Part shown: one piece after another, positions 1 to 7,564 of the stretch
How the letters are laid out: each line of letters starts with the position of its first letter
How positions within the stretch are numbered: the stretch's first letter is position 1
NCBI GenBank assembly: GCA_030418545.1
Contig: QAIB01000001.1
Coordinates: forward strand, 1,139,672 to 1,203,671
Source: Xenophilus aerolatus
Lineage (GTDB): Bacteria > Pseudomonadota > Gammaproteobacteria > Burkholderiales > Burkholderiaceae_C
DNA length: 64,000 nt
Direction: 5' to 3'
Made by a program: the position numbers and the translations under genes
The notes under the pieces: generated by a model
What the model was told of the DNA's origin: nothing
Databases searched by the model: none
What the model saw: the letters and a program-made list of their open reading frames with translations, nothing else

Positions 1-634
1 TCTCGGCGTTCTGCAGCACCCAGACGCCGTTGGCGATGCGGGCGGACTCCGCGTTCGTCTGCGAGACGAGAAAACCACGCTCGTCGAACTCGAAGATGCG
101 CGGCTGCTTGAGCACGCCGTGCTTGTCGATCGACAGCACGTTGGCGGCATAGGAGTGGTCGTCGCGCTTCTCCTTCAGCCAGCCGCCGGTCAGCCCCGCG
201 GTGGCCAGGTAGCCCTGGTAGCGGGACTTGAGCAACTGGGCGGCGCGGTCCGAAGCCGGCGCGATGTAGTCGCCGATCGCGAAGGTCAGCATCACGAAGG
301 CGAGGCCGAGCAGCAGCAGGGTGCGCAGCGCGCGCCAGGGCCCGAGGCCGCTCGTGCGCAGGATGGTGTATTCAGACGTGCGGGCCAGGTTGGCCATCAC
401 GAAGATGGTGCCGATCAGCACCGTGATGGGCAGCAGCTCGTAGAGGTGGCTCGGCACCAGCAGCGTCACGTACAGCAGCGCCTGCGGCAGGCCGTAGCCC
501 AGCGCGTTGGCCTTGCCGACCGATTGCAGCTCGTCGACGAAATCGAAGAAGAAGAACAGGCACAGGAAGCCGAAGGTGACGAAGCCGACGGCCTTGAGCA
601 CCTCCAGGTAGATGAGACGGCGGATCGTTTTCAC
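1..634 (-). CDS. lptG: LPS export ABC transporter permease LptG (partial, N-terminal part)
   Basis: Inner-membrane permease of the LptB2FG complex, which extracts lipopolysaccharide and passes it to the LptC-LptA bridge. Reading leftward from a GTG at 634, the frame stays open to the window edge (about 211 codons). It begins MKTIRRLIYLEVLKAVG and is followed by hydrophobic segments typical of the YjgP/YjgQ family. It starts 3 bp after the lptF stop, so the pair is one operon. The GTG start is chosen because it follows lptF directly and gives the family N-terminus. The C-terminal part lies outside the window. Confidence 0.9.
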   Translation of the reverse strand, partial: MKTIRRLIYLEVLKAVGFVTFGFLCLFFFFDFVDELQSVGKANALGYGLPQALLYVTLLVPSHLYELLPITVLIGTIFVMANLARTSEYTILRTSGLGPWRALRTLLLLGLAFVMLTFAIGDYIAPASDRAAQLLKSRYQGYLATAGLTGGWLKEKRDDHSYAANVLSIDKHGVLKQPRIFEFDERGFLVSQTNAESARIANGVWVLQNAE

Positions 635-637
635 GGT

Positions 638-1729
638 TCAGCGGGCAGCAGGACGCAGAGCGCGGCGCAGCGTCCAGTGGGTGTGGCGCTTGGCCAGCCA
701 GGCCAGCACGAGCACGAGGACGCCGCCATGCAGCGCGAGCAGGAAGGCGCCGACGTTGAAGCGGCCGGCACCCACCCAGTTCTGCCCCAGGTTGAGCAGG
801 TTGTAGTAGAGGACGAAGCAGAACAGCGCGAACAGCAGGTTGCCGCTTCGCCCCACGCGCGGATTGACGCCGGAGACCACCAGGGCCAGCAGCACGAAGT
901 TGACGGCGGCCAGCACCATGCCGAGGCGCCAGCCGAACTCGCCAAGTGCCGGCGGCGACCGGTCGGCCAGCAACTGCAACGTGGACAGGGCCCGCGGCGG
1001 TGGCCCGTCGCCGAGCAGCGCGCTGCTGCCGCCTACCCGCGCGCCGTAGGTGTCGAACTCGCTGATCTTCAGGCCTGTCTTGTCGAAGGGGCTCTCCAGC
1101 CGCTGGCCGTGCCGCAGCACAAGGTAGCGCGAGCCGTACATCGGTTCGACCGTGCCGCTCTTGGCGGAGGTCACGATCTGCATGTTGCGCTCGAGCGAGG
1201 AGATGAAGACGTTGGAGGCCGTCGTGGTGTCGGCCGAGTCCTTGTCGATGTAGAAGACGCGGTTGCGCGCGGCCGACTCCTGGAACTGTCCCGGCGCGAC
1301 GCGATCGATGTCGCTGCGGCGCTCGTACTGGTCGCGCATGCCCTGGGTCTGCGAATTGGCCCAGGGCCAGCCGACGAAGGCCAGTGCGCCGATCAGGATG
1401 AGCACCGGCCAGGCGAACTGGAAGAGCGGCCGCACCAGGTCGGCCAGGCCCCGGCCCGCGGAGAACCAGATCACCATCTCGCTGTCGCGGTACATGCGCG
1501 AGAGGGTGCCGACGATGGCGATGAACAGGCTCAGACTCAGGATGGTCGGCATGTAGCCGATCACCGTGTAAGCCATGACCAGGAAGACGTCGGATGGGTT
1601 GACGCTGCCCTTGGATGCGAGGCCCAGGGTGCGGATCAGGATGATCGTCATGACGATCGTGACCAGCACCACCAGGGTCGCCCCGAAGCTGCGCGACAGC
1701 TCCTTGCGTAGAGAGGAATGGAATAACAT
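638..1729 (-). CDS. lptF: LPS export ABC transporter permease LptF
   Basis: Partner permease of LptG in the LPS transport complex. The protein is 363 aa, close to family length. The N-terminus MLFHSSLRKELSRSFGATL leads into a first membrane helix. A periplasmic beta-jellyroll region occupies the middle (around residues 120-250, with RVFYIDKD), and further helices follow near the C-terminus (GLVLAAVNFVLLAL-like). The ATG at 1729 is chosen because it gives the conserved N-terminus; longer open sequence upstream runs antisense to pepA and is spurious. It is divergent from pepA with only 21 bp between the start codons, so the two promoters must overlap the opposite genes or each other. Confidence 0.93.
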   Translation of the reverse strand: MLFHSSLRKELSRSFGATLVVLVTIVMTIILIRTLGLASKGSVNPSDVFLVMAYTVIGYMPTILSLSLFIAIVGTLSRMYRDSEMVIWFSAGRGLADLVRPLFQFAWPVLILIGALAFVGWPWANSQTQGMRDQYERRSDIDRVAPGQFQESAARNRVFYIDKDSADTTTASNVFISSLERNMQIVTSAKSGTVEPMYGSRYLVLRHGQRLESPFDKTGLKISEFDTYGARVGGSSALLGDGPPPRALSTLQLLADRSPPALGEFGWRLGMVLAAVNFVLLALVVSGVNPRVGRSGNLLFALFCFVLYYNLLNLGQNWVGAGRFNVGAFLLALHGGVLVLVLAWLAKRHTHWTLRRALRPAAR

Positions 1730-1750
1730 CGTCGCGGAAAAAAGCGGATT

Positions 1751-3241
1751 ATGGACTTTCAACTCAAGCCCCTCGGCCTCGTGCAGGCCGCCACCGAAAA
1801 GGCCGATGCGCTGGTCGTGCTGGTGCCAGCCACCGGCGCCGACGGCAAGGACCGCATCGCCGCGCTCATCGCCGCCGCGCGCAAGGCGGGCGACCTCGGC
1901 GACAAGCCGGGCAAGCAGCTCGTCGCCTACCGACCGGAGGGCATCGCGGCCACGCGTGTCGTGCTGTCGGCGGTCGGGCAGGGCGACGCCGTCGCCGTGC
2001 GCAGCGCCGTGCTGGCGGCGGTGCAGGCGCTCAAGGGGTCTGCGCCCAAGCGCATGGTCATCCTGTTCGCCGGCCCGGCGGATGCGGTGGGCGTTTCCGC
2101 GGCCGTGTCGGCCGCAGCCGACGCCAGCTACGTCTACACGACCACCAAGTCCAAGCCGGAACCGAGCACGCTGCGCCAGTGCGTGGTCGGCATCGACAAG
2201 CCGGCGACGCTGAAGTCGGCCTTCGACACGGCCGTGGCGCTGGTGCATGGCGTCGAGTTCGCGAAGGAGTGGGGCAACCGGCCGGGCAACCATTGCACGC
2301 CGACCCAATTGGCCGAGGCCGCGCGTTCGCTGACCAGGCTGCCCCGCGTGAAATGCGAAGTGCTGGGCCCGAAGGAGGTCGCGGCGCTGGGCATGGGGGC
2401 GTTCCTGGCGGTCGCGCAGGGGTCGGCCGAGCCGCTGCGCTTCGTCGTGCTGCGCTACCAGGGCGCCGCGAAGGGCGTTGCGCCGCAGGTGCTGGTGGGC
2501 AAGGGCATCACCTTCGACACCGGCGGCGTGTCGCTCAAGCCCGCCGCCGAGATGGACGAGATGAAGTTCGACATGTGCGGCGCCGCCAGCGTGCTCGGCG
2601 TGTTCCGCGCGCTGGGTGAACTGCAGCCCGCGATCAACGTCGTCGGCCTGATCCCGGCCTGCGAGAACATGAACGACGGCCGGGCGATCAAGCCGGGCGA
2701 CGTCGTGACGAGCATGAGCGGCCAGACCATCGAGATCCTGAACACGGACGCCGAGGGCCGGCTGATCCTCTGCGACGCGCTGGACTATGCCAAGCGCTTC
2801 TCGCCCGAGGCGGTGATCGACATCGCGACGCTGACGGGCGCCTGCGTCATCGCCCTGGGCGGCGTGCGCAGCGGCCTCTTCTCGACCGACGACGCGCTGG
2901 CCGAGGCCTTGCATGCGGCCGGCGAGGCCTCGCTGGACCGCTGCTGGCGGCTCCCGCTCGACGACGAGTACGCCGAGGGCCTGAAAACGCAATTCGCCGA
3001 CGTGGCCAACGTAGCGGGCCGCGCGGGCGGGGCCATCACCGCGGCCAAGTTCCTCCAGCGCTTCACGTCCGAGTTTCCGTGGGCGCACCTCGACATCGCC
3101 GGCACGGCCTGGAAGAGCGGTGCAGCCAAGGGCTCGACCGGCCGGCCCGTGCCGTTGCTCGTGACCTACCTGCTGGGACGGCAGGGCGCTGCGGCCAGCC
3201 CCGCGACGGCGTCGGGCAAGCGAGCCCGCAAGACCGCGTGA
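1751..3241 (+). CDS. pepA: Leucyl aminopeptidase (cytosol aminopeptidase, M17)
   Basis: Cytosolic dimetal peptidase that releases N-terminal residues, especially leucine, from peptides. The protein is 496 aa, normal for PepA. The M17 signature NTDAEGRL is at residues 331-338, and the metal-binding lysine/aspartate stretch (GKGITFDTGGVSLKP) lies around residue 250. Its stop codon overlaps the GTG start of holC (GTGA), so the two are translationally coupled; pepA-holC is a common beta-proteobacterial pair. In some bacteria PepA also binds DNA; nothing here tests that. Confidence 0.95.
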   Translation: MDFQLKPLGLVQAATEKADALVVLVPATGADGKDRIAALIAAARKAGDLGDKPGKQLVAYRPEGIAATRVVLSAVGQGDAVAVRSAVLAAVQALKGSAPKRMVILFAGPADAVGVSAAVSAAADASYVYTTTKSKPEPSTLRQCVVGIDKPATLKSAFDTAVALVHGVEFAKEWGNRPGNHCTPTQLAEAARSLTRLPRVKCEVLGPKEVAALGMGAFLAVAQGSAEPLRFVVLRYQGAAKGVAPQVLVGKGITFDTGGVSLKPAAEMDEMKFDMCGAASVLGVFRALGELQPAINVVGLIPACENMNDGRAIKPGDVVTSMSGQTIEILNTDAEGRLILCDALDYAKRFSPEAVIDIATLTGACVIALGGVRSGLFSTDDALAEALHAAGEASLDRCWRLPLDDEYAEGLKTQFADVANVAGRAGGAITAAKFLQRFTSEFPWAHLDIAGTAWKSGAAKGSTGRPVPLLVTYLLGRQGAAASPATASGKRARKTA

Positions 3242-3675
3242 CGGAGATCGACGTCCATTTCAATGCACCTGACAAGGTGCATCACGCCTGCCGACTGTTG
3301 CGCAAGGCGGTCGTGACGGCGGGCGCGAAAGTTGCCGTCGCCGGTGACAAGGCCACCCTGGACATCCTCGACGCATCGCTCTGGCAGTTCTCTGCTACCG
3401 ACTTCATTGCGCATTGCCGCGGCGATGCGGAGGAGGAAGTCCTGGTACGTTCGCCGGTCGTGCTGCTCGACGCGCCGTCGCAGGGTGCGCAGGCGCACCG
3501 TCAGGTGCTGGTCAACCTCGGTTGCGACTTGCCGGTGGGGTTCGAGCGCTTCGAGCGCCTGATCGACGTGGTCGGCACCGAACAAGCAGAGCGGCAGTCC
3601 GGTCGCCAGCGCTGGCGCCACTACGCCGAACGTGGCTACGCCATCACGCGGCACGACGTCGGCGGTCGGCGCTGA
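3238..3675 (+). CDS. holC: DNA polymerase III subunit chi
   Basis: Chi subunit of the Pol III clamp loader, which links the holoenzyme to single-strand-binding protein. The predicted protein is 145 aa. It starts at a GTG overlapping the pepA stop and reads MTEIDVHFNAPDKVHHACRLL, with the family HACRLLRKA and FSATDFIAHC motifs. The GTG start was preferred over an upstream ATG inside pepA because it gives the typical HolC N-terminus and length. Confidence 0.85.
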   Translation: MTEIDVHFNAPDKVHHACRLLRKAVVTAGAKVAVAGDKATLDILDASLWQFSATDFIAHCRGDAEEEVLVRSPVVLLDAPSQGAQAHRQVLVNLGCDLPVGFERFERLIDVVGTEQAERQSGRQRWRHYAERGYAITRHDVGGRR

Positions 3676-3708
3676 GCGCCAGCCGCGGAAGTCCGATCGA
3701 CTGTCTCC

Positions 3709-4188
3709 ATGAATTCCGGTCCGCGCACACCGCCGCGTTTCGTCCCGACCTTGACGACGGTGGTCGACCTGTCGGCGCCACCGCCGTCGGAGCCGGCGCC
3801 CCAGCCGTCCGAGCCGTTCGAGCCGATGCCCGTGATCGAGGCGGAATCGCCACCTGCCCCACCCGAGGCGCAGCCCCTGCCGCCGGTGCCGGCCGAGACG
3901 CCGGTGCCGCCTGCTCGACCGGCCTTCGCGGCCCTCACGGACGCCGATGCCTTCCGCATCGAAGAGGACCTGCTGCACCGCGTTCTGCAACGCATCGATC
4001 TTTCGCTCGAGGAGCGTCTGACGGAGGCGGTGTCTGCCGCCGTGCAGCAGCAACTCGACGCCATGCTGCCCAGGTTGCGCGACGAAATCGAGACCGTTTT
4101 GCGCTCGCTCGTCGTCGAGGCGCTGGCCCGGGAACTTTCGGAAAACACAGGGTCTGCGCCGGGTTCCGGCGCACCAGCCTTGGGCTAA
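3709..4188 (+). CDS. Proline-rich hypothetical protein downstream of holC
   Basis: A 159 aa protein with no recognised enzyme motif. The N-terminal half (about residues 20-75) is Pro/Glu/Ala-rich and probably disordered. The C-terminal half (about 80-145) is strongly helical with regularly spaced Leu/Val (LLHRVLQRIDLSLEERLTE) and could form a coiled coil. It lies 33 bp after holC on the same strand and is likely co-transcribed with it. No signal peptide is seen. Function unknown. Confidence 0.6.
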   Translation: MNSGPRTPPRFVPTLTTVVDLSAPPPSEPAPQPSEPFEPMPVIEAESPPAPPEAQPLPPVPAETPVPPARPAFAALTDADAFRIEEDLLHRVLQRIDLSLEERLTEAVSAAVQQQLDAMLPRLRDEIETVLRSLVVEALARELSENTGSAPGSGAPALG

Positions 4189-4316
4189 ACTGCGCCGCGG
4201 GTCGATGGCGCGAGGGTGCTGCGATCGGGGTGCCGGCGCGGTTTTTGCTGAGCTCAAGCACCCGGATTCGAACGACCGGTTTATCAACTCTATTCCTCAT
4301 GTTCTGGAGGTTCCCC

Positions 4317-5528
4317 ATGCAATTGAAATGGACTGCGGTCGCACTGGCTGCTCTCTCGGTGGTGGCTTGCGGCAAGAAAGAAGAAGCCGCCGCTCCTGCC
4401 GCTGCTCCTGCGCCTACCGCCGCCGCACCCGCGCCCGCAGCACCTCCTGCCGCCGACACACTCGTCGTGAAGATCGGCCACGTCGGCCCGACGAGCGGCG
4501 CCATCGCCCACCTCGGCAAGGACAACGAGCTGGGTGCCAAGATGGCCATCGAGGACCTCAATGCCAAGCAGCTGAAGATCGGTGACTAGGTCGCCAAGTT
4601 CGAGCTGGTGGCCGAAGACGATGCCGGCGATCCGAAGCAGGGCACCGCCGTTGCCCAGAAGCTGGTCGACGAGAAGGTCAACGGCGTGGTCGGTCACCTG
4701 AACTCGGGCACGACCATCCCCGCATCGAAGCTGTACAGCGATGCAGGCATCCCGCAGGTTTCGCCCTCGGCCACCAACCCCAAGTACACCCGCCAGGGCT
4801 TCAAGACGGCCTTCCGCGTGGTGGCTGACGACACCCAACTGGGCGGCACGCTGGGCAAGTACGCTGTCGAAACCCTGAAGGGAAAGAACATTGCGGTGAT
4901 CGACGATCGCACGGCCTATGGCCAGGGCGTCGCCGAGGAATTCGAGAAGGCCGCCAAGGCCGCCGGCGGCACGATCGTCGGCCACGAGTTCACGACCGAC
5001 AAGTCGACGGACTTCAACGCCATCCTGACCAAGCTCAAGGGTGCCAAGCCCGACATCCTGTTCTTCGGCGGCATGGACGCGGTCGGCGGTCCGATGCTCA
5101 AGCAGGTCAAGCAACTCGGCCTGAACGTCAAGTTCATGGGCGGCGACGGCCTGTGCACCGGCGAACTGGCCAAGCTGGCTGGCGACGCCATCGGCGAAGA
5201 CATGGTGGTGTGTGCCGAAGCCGGCGGCGTGGACGGCGACTTCAAGGCGCCGCTCGACAAGTTCAAGGCCGACTTCAAGGCCAAGAATGGCGTCGACGTG
5301 CAGATCTACGCGCCGTACGTGTACGACGCGGTCAACGTCCTGGCCGACTCGATGGTGCGCGCGGGCTCGTCCGATCCGGCGAAGTACCTGCCGGAAGTCG
5401 GCAAGACCAACTACAAGGGCGTGACCGGTCCCATCGCCTTCGACGAGAAGGGCGACATCAAGAACGGTGCCCTGACGCTGTACACCTACAAGGGCGGCCA
5501 GCGCACGCAGATCGCCGTCGTTCGCTGA
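4317..5528 (+). pseudogene. livJ: Branched-chain amino-acid ABC transporter binding lipoprotein, interrupted by an in-frame amber codon
   Basis: Periplasmic ligand-binding component (LivJ/leucine-isoleucine-valine family) of an amino-acid importer. A good ribosome site (CTGGAGG) precedes the ATG at 4317. The leader ends in a lipobox with Cys18, followed by an Ala/Pro-rich linker and KIGHVGPTSGAIAHLGKDNE. At codon 91 a TAG (4587-4589) interrupts the frame, and the same frame then continues as an intact binding domain (VAKFELVAEDDAGDPKQGT to the TGA at 5528). No frameshift is needed, so one base change (for example AAG to TAG) explains it. Translation could restart at a GTG at 4608, but that product would lack the export signal. 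No liv permease or ATPase genes adjoin. Either a true nonsense mutation or a sequencing error. Confidence 0.85.
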
Positions 5529-5548
5529 TCGACAGCACGAACGCCTGC

Positions 5549-5574
5549 AAGGGGACCTCCGGGTCCCCTTTTTT
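5549..5574 (+). terminator. Rho-independent terminator after livJ
   Basis: A perfect 9-bp stem (AAGGGGACC / GGTCCCCTT) with loop TCCG is followed by a T-run, 21 bp after the livJ stop. Confidence 0.9.
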
Positions 5575-5704
5575 CTTGGCTGCGGCGGGCGGAGGGATGC
5601 ATGGGAATACCCGCGGAGGGAAAACCCGTTGAATACTTTCGATGAATTGCGCGGGGTCGGGCGCCTTCATATGCTGGTCACAAGATCAACACTCCAGCCG
5701 TGCC

Positions 5705-5893
5705 ATGAGAACCGTTCTGTTGCTGTCCAGTGCCCTGTTGTCCATCGGGCTCCTTCTGAGCGTCGGCCCGCTGGGCCTGGTCGCGTGCTTCGCCCTGTGC
5801 CTGCTGAGCTTGCTCGTGTCGGTGCAAGGCCCCGCCGTTTCCCGGCATGAAGGCGCGCTGCGCCCGGCCGTCGGGGCGGAAACGCTCTACTGA
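5705..5893 (+). CDS. Small hydrophobic protein, hypothetical
   Basis: A 62 aa reading frame starting MRTVLLLSSALLSIGLL. Residues 3-42 are almost wholly hydrophobic and could form one or two membrane helices; the C-terminus is polar. It lies between the livJ terminator and the tRNA-Ser terminator, on the opposite strand to the tRNA. No clear ribosome site is seen. It may be a real small membrane protein or chance coding in high-GC DNA. Confidence 0.35.
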   Translation: MRTVLLLSSALLSIGLLLSVGPLGLVACFALCLLSLLVSVQGPAVSRHEGALRPAVGAETLY

Positions 5894-5933
5894 GAAACCC
5901 GGACGCGCACGCGCGGCGCGATCGCAAAAAAAG

Positions 5934-5957
5934 AAACGGGCCGAAAGGCCCGTTTTT
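5934..5957. terminator. Bidirectional terminator next to tRNA-Ser
   Basis: A 9-bp stem AAACGGGCC / GGCCCGTTT with GAAA loop, flanked by A-run and T-run, so it can act on both strands. On the minus strand it follows the 3' end of the tRNA gene by about 12 bp. Confidence 0.85.
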
Positions 5958-5968
5958 CATGTGTGTCC

Positions 5969-6059
5969 TGGCGGAGCAGGCGGGATTCGAACCCGCGGTG
6001 GGCTATTAACCCACACACGCTTTCCAGGCGTGCGACTTAAACCACTCATCCACCGCTCC
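5969..6059 (-). tRNA. tRNA-Ser (anticodon GGA)
   Basis: The reverse strand reads GGAGCGGTGGATGAGTGG at the 5' end and ends in CTCCGCCA with CCA encoded. The anticodon loop is CTGGAAA (plus 6021-6027), giving anticodon GGA. A long variable arm (GTGTGTGGGTTAATAGCCCAC) is the class II feature of serine tRNAs, and the T-loop is GGTTCGAATCC. The acceptor stem pairs GGAGCGG with the 3' CCGCTCC-type strand. Confidence 0.97.
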
Positions 6060-6075
6060 AGGTGAGCCCGCTATT

Positions 6076-7002
6076 CTAGCCTGCCGAAGGGCCTGTCTTG
6101 CCGGCCTGCACCATGCGCATGGCCGAAGCGATGAGCGAGGCCGTCTCCGTCATGGTGCTGGGCACGATCAGCGTGGTGGTGGCGTCGGCTGCCACCTTGC
6201 CGTAGGCATCCACGGCGCGTTCGGCCACCTTGAGCTGCACCGCCTGTTCGCCTCCCGGCTGGCGGATGGCCGCGGCCACGCGTTCGATGGCGCCGGCCGT
6301 CGCCTCGGCCACCGCGGTGATCGCAGCCGCCTCGCCCTGTGCGTTGTTGATGGCGGCCTGCTTCTCGCCCTCGGAGCGCGCGATGAAGGCCTCGCGCTCG
6401 CCGGTGGCGATGTTGATCTGTTCCTGCCGACGCCCTTCGGAGGCCGCGATCAGTGCGCGCTTCTCGCGCTCGGCCGTGATCTGCCGCTGCATGGCCTGCA
6501 GGATCTCCTTGGGCGGCGTCAGGTCCTTGATCTCGTAGCGCAACACCTTCACGCCCCAGTTGAGCGCAGCCTCGTCGATGGCCGCCACCACCTGGGCGTT
6601 GATGATGTCGCGCTCCTCGAAGGTCTTGTCCAGTTCCAGCTTGCCGATCACGCTGCGCAGCGAGGTCTGCGCCAGCTGCGTGACGGCGACGATGTAGTTG
6701 GACGAGCCGTAGCTGGCTCGCATCGGGTCCGTGACCTGGAAGTACAGGATGCCGTCGACCTGCAGCTGCGTGTTGTCGCGCGTGATGCAGATCTGGCTGG
6801 GCACGTCGAGCGGGATCTCCTTCAGGCTGTGCTTGTAGGCCACCTTGTCGATGAAGGGGATGAGGAAGTTGGGCCCCGGCGTCATGGTGCCGTGGTACTT
6901 GCCCAGGCGCTCGCGCACCCAGGCGTTCTGCTGCGGCACGAACTTGATCGACTGCCAGATGAAGATCACCGCGATGACGAGGATGACGGCTGCGACTTCC
7001 AT
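6076..7002 (-). CDS. SPFH/stomatin-family membrane protein (paraslipin, QmcA-like)
   Basis: A 308 aa band-7 protein. One N-terminal membrane helix (VAAVILVIAVIFIW) is followed by the SPFH domain (FVPQQNAWVRERLGKYHGT, about 20-190) and a long Ala/Glu-rich coiled coil (QITAEREKRALIAASEGRRQ, about 170-260). Such proteins form large membrane rings that affect membrane microdomains and FtsH-type proteolysis. It lies 23 bp downstream of the NfeD gene, the usual partner (slipin-NfeD operon). The start at 7002 is preceded by a GGAAGAG ribosome site. Confidence 0.9.
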   Translation of the reverse strand: MEVAAVILVIAVIFIWQSIKFVPQQNAWVRERLGKYHGTMTPGPNFLIPFIDKVAYKHSLKEIPLDVPSQICITRDNTQLQVDGILYFQVTDPMRASYGSSNYIVAVTQLAQTSLRSVIGKLELDKTFEERDIINAQVVAAIDEAALNWGVKVLRYEIKDLTPPKEILQAMQRQITAEREKRALIAASEGRRQEQINIATGEREAFIARSEGEKQAAINNAQGEAAAITAVAEATAGAIERVAAAIRQPGGEQAVQLKVAERAVDAYGKVAADATTTLIVPSTMTETASLIASAMRMVQAGKTGPSAG

Positions 7003-7025
7003 GACTCTTCCTTTGCTTTGTTGAT

Positions 7026-7448
7026 TCAGATCTTCTCGACGACGAGGCGGTTGCCCACCACTTCGACGATCCGGTTCAGCCCGGCCACCGGCATGGCACC
7101 AGGCCGCACGACCACCGTCCATTGCGCACCGCGGTGCCGCACGGTGGCGGTGCCGTCGGGGTTCCAGGCTTCCACATGGACGCTTTCGCCCACGTCGAGG
7201 TTGAGGTCGCGGCTGGCTTCGCTGGGCACGATCGGCGCGCCGCGGTGGGTGAGGTACCACGCCACAACGGCACCCACGCCGACGACGGCCGCCACCACAA
7301 GCTGTACCGTGATTGCGAAGCCCAGGTGGGCGGACACCGCCGCCGCCGCGAAGGCGATGCCGATCAGCAGCAGGTAGACGGTGCCCGACAGCAGTTCGAG
7401 CGCCACGGCCGCACCAGCCAGCAGCCACCACAGGGTTGAATTCGCCAT
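7026..7448 (-). CDS. NfeD-family membrane protein
   Basis: A 140 aa protein with two to three N-terminal membrane helices (WWLLAGAAVALELLSGTVYLLLIG and a second near residues 45-65). A C-terminal OB-fold region (about 80-140) contains DLNLDVGESVHVEAWNPDG, typical of short NfeD (NfeD1b) proteins. It is transcribed ahead of the stomatin homologue and is thought to work with it in membrane organisation. It is divergent from the decarboxylase gene with 116 bp between starts. Confidence 0.85.
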   Translation of the reverse strand: MANSTLWWLLAGAAVALELLSGTVYLLLIGIAFAAAAVSAHLGFAITVQLVVAAVVGVGAVVAWYLTHRGAPIVPSEASRDLNLDVGESVHVEAWNPDGTATVRHRGAQWTVVVRPGAMPVAGLNRIVEVVGNRLVVEKI

Positions 7449-7564
7449 CTCATCTCCTCTCTCGCGGACGGGCCCCGATTCTGGGGCATCGGCACCATGC
7501 CCCGTTCATTTGAATTCCTTACACTTCGCGCCTTTATTCGCACGCCCGACCGGAGCCAGCGCCC

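Noticed and set aside
638..3088. An 816-codon minus-strand frame extending lptF across pepA
   Set aside because: Only the last 363 codons match LptF. The N-terminal part is the shadow of pepA, and the family start is at 1729.
4587..4589. Pyrrolysine or programmed read-through at the livJ amber codon
   Set aside because: No PYLIS-like structure, no pyrrolysine genes in view and no known recoding in this family. A simple nonsense change or sequencing error is more likely.
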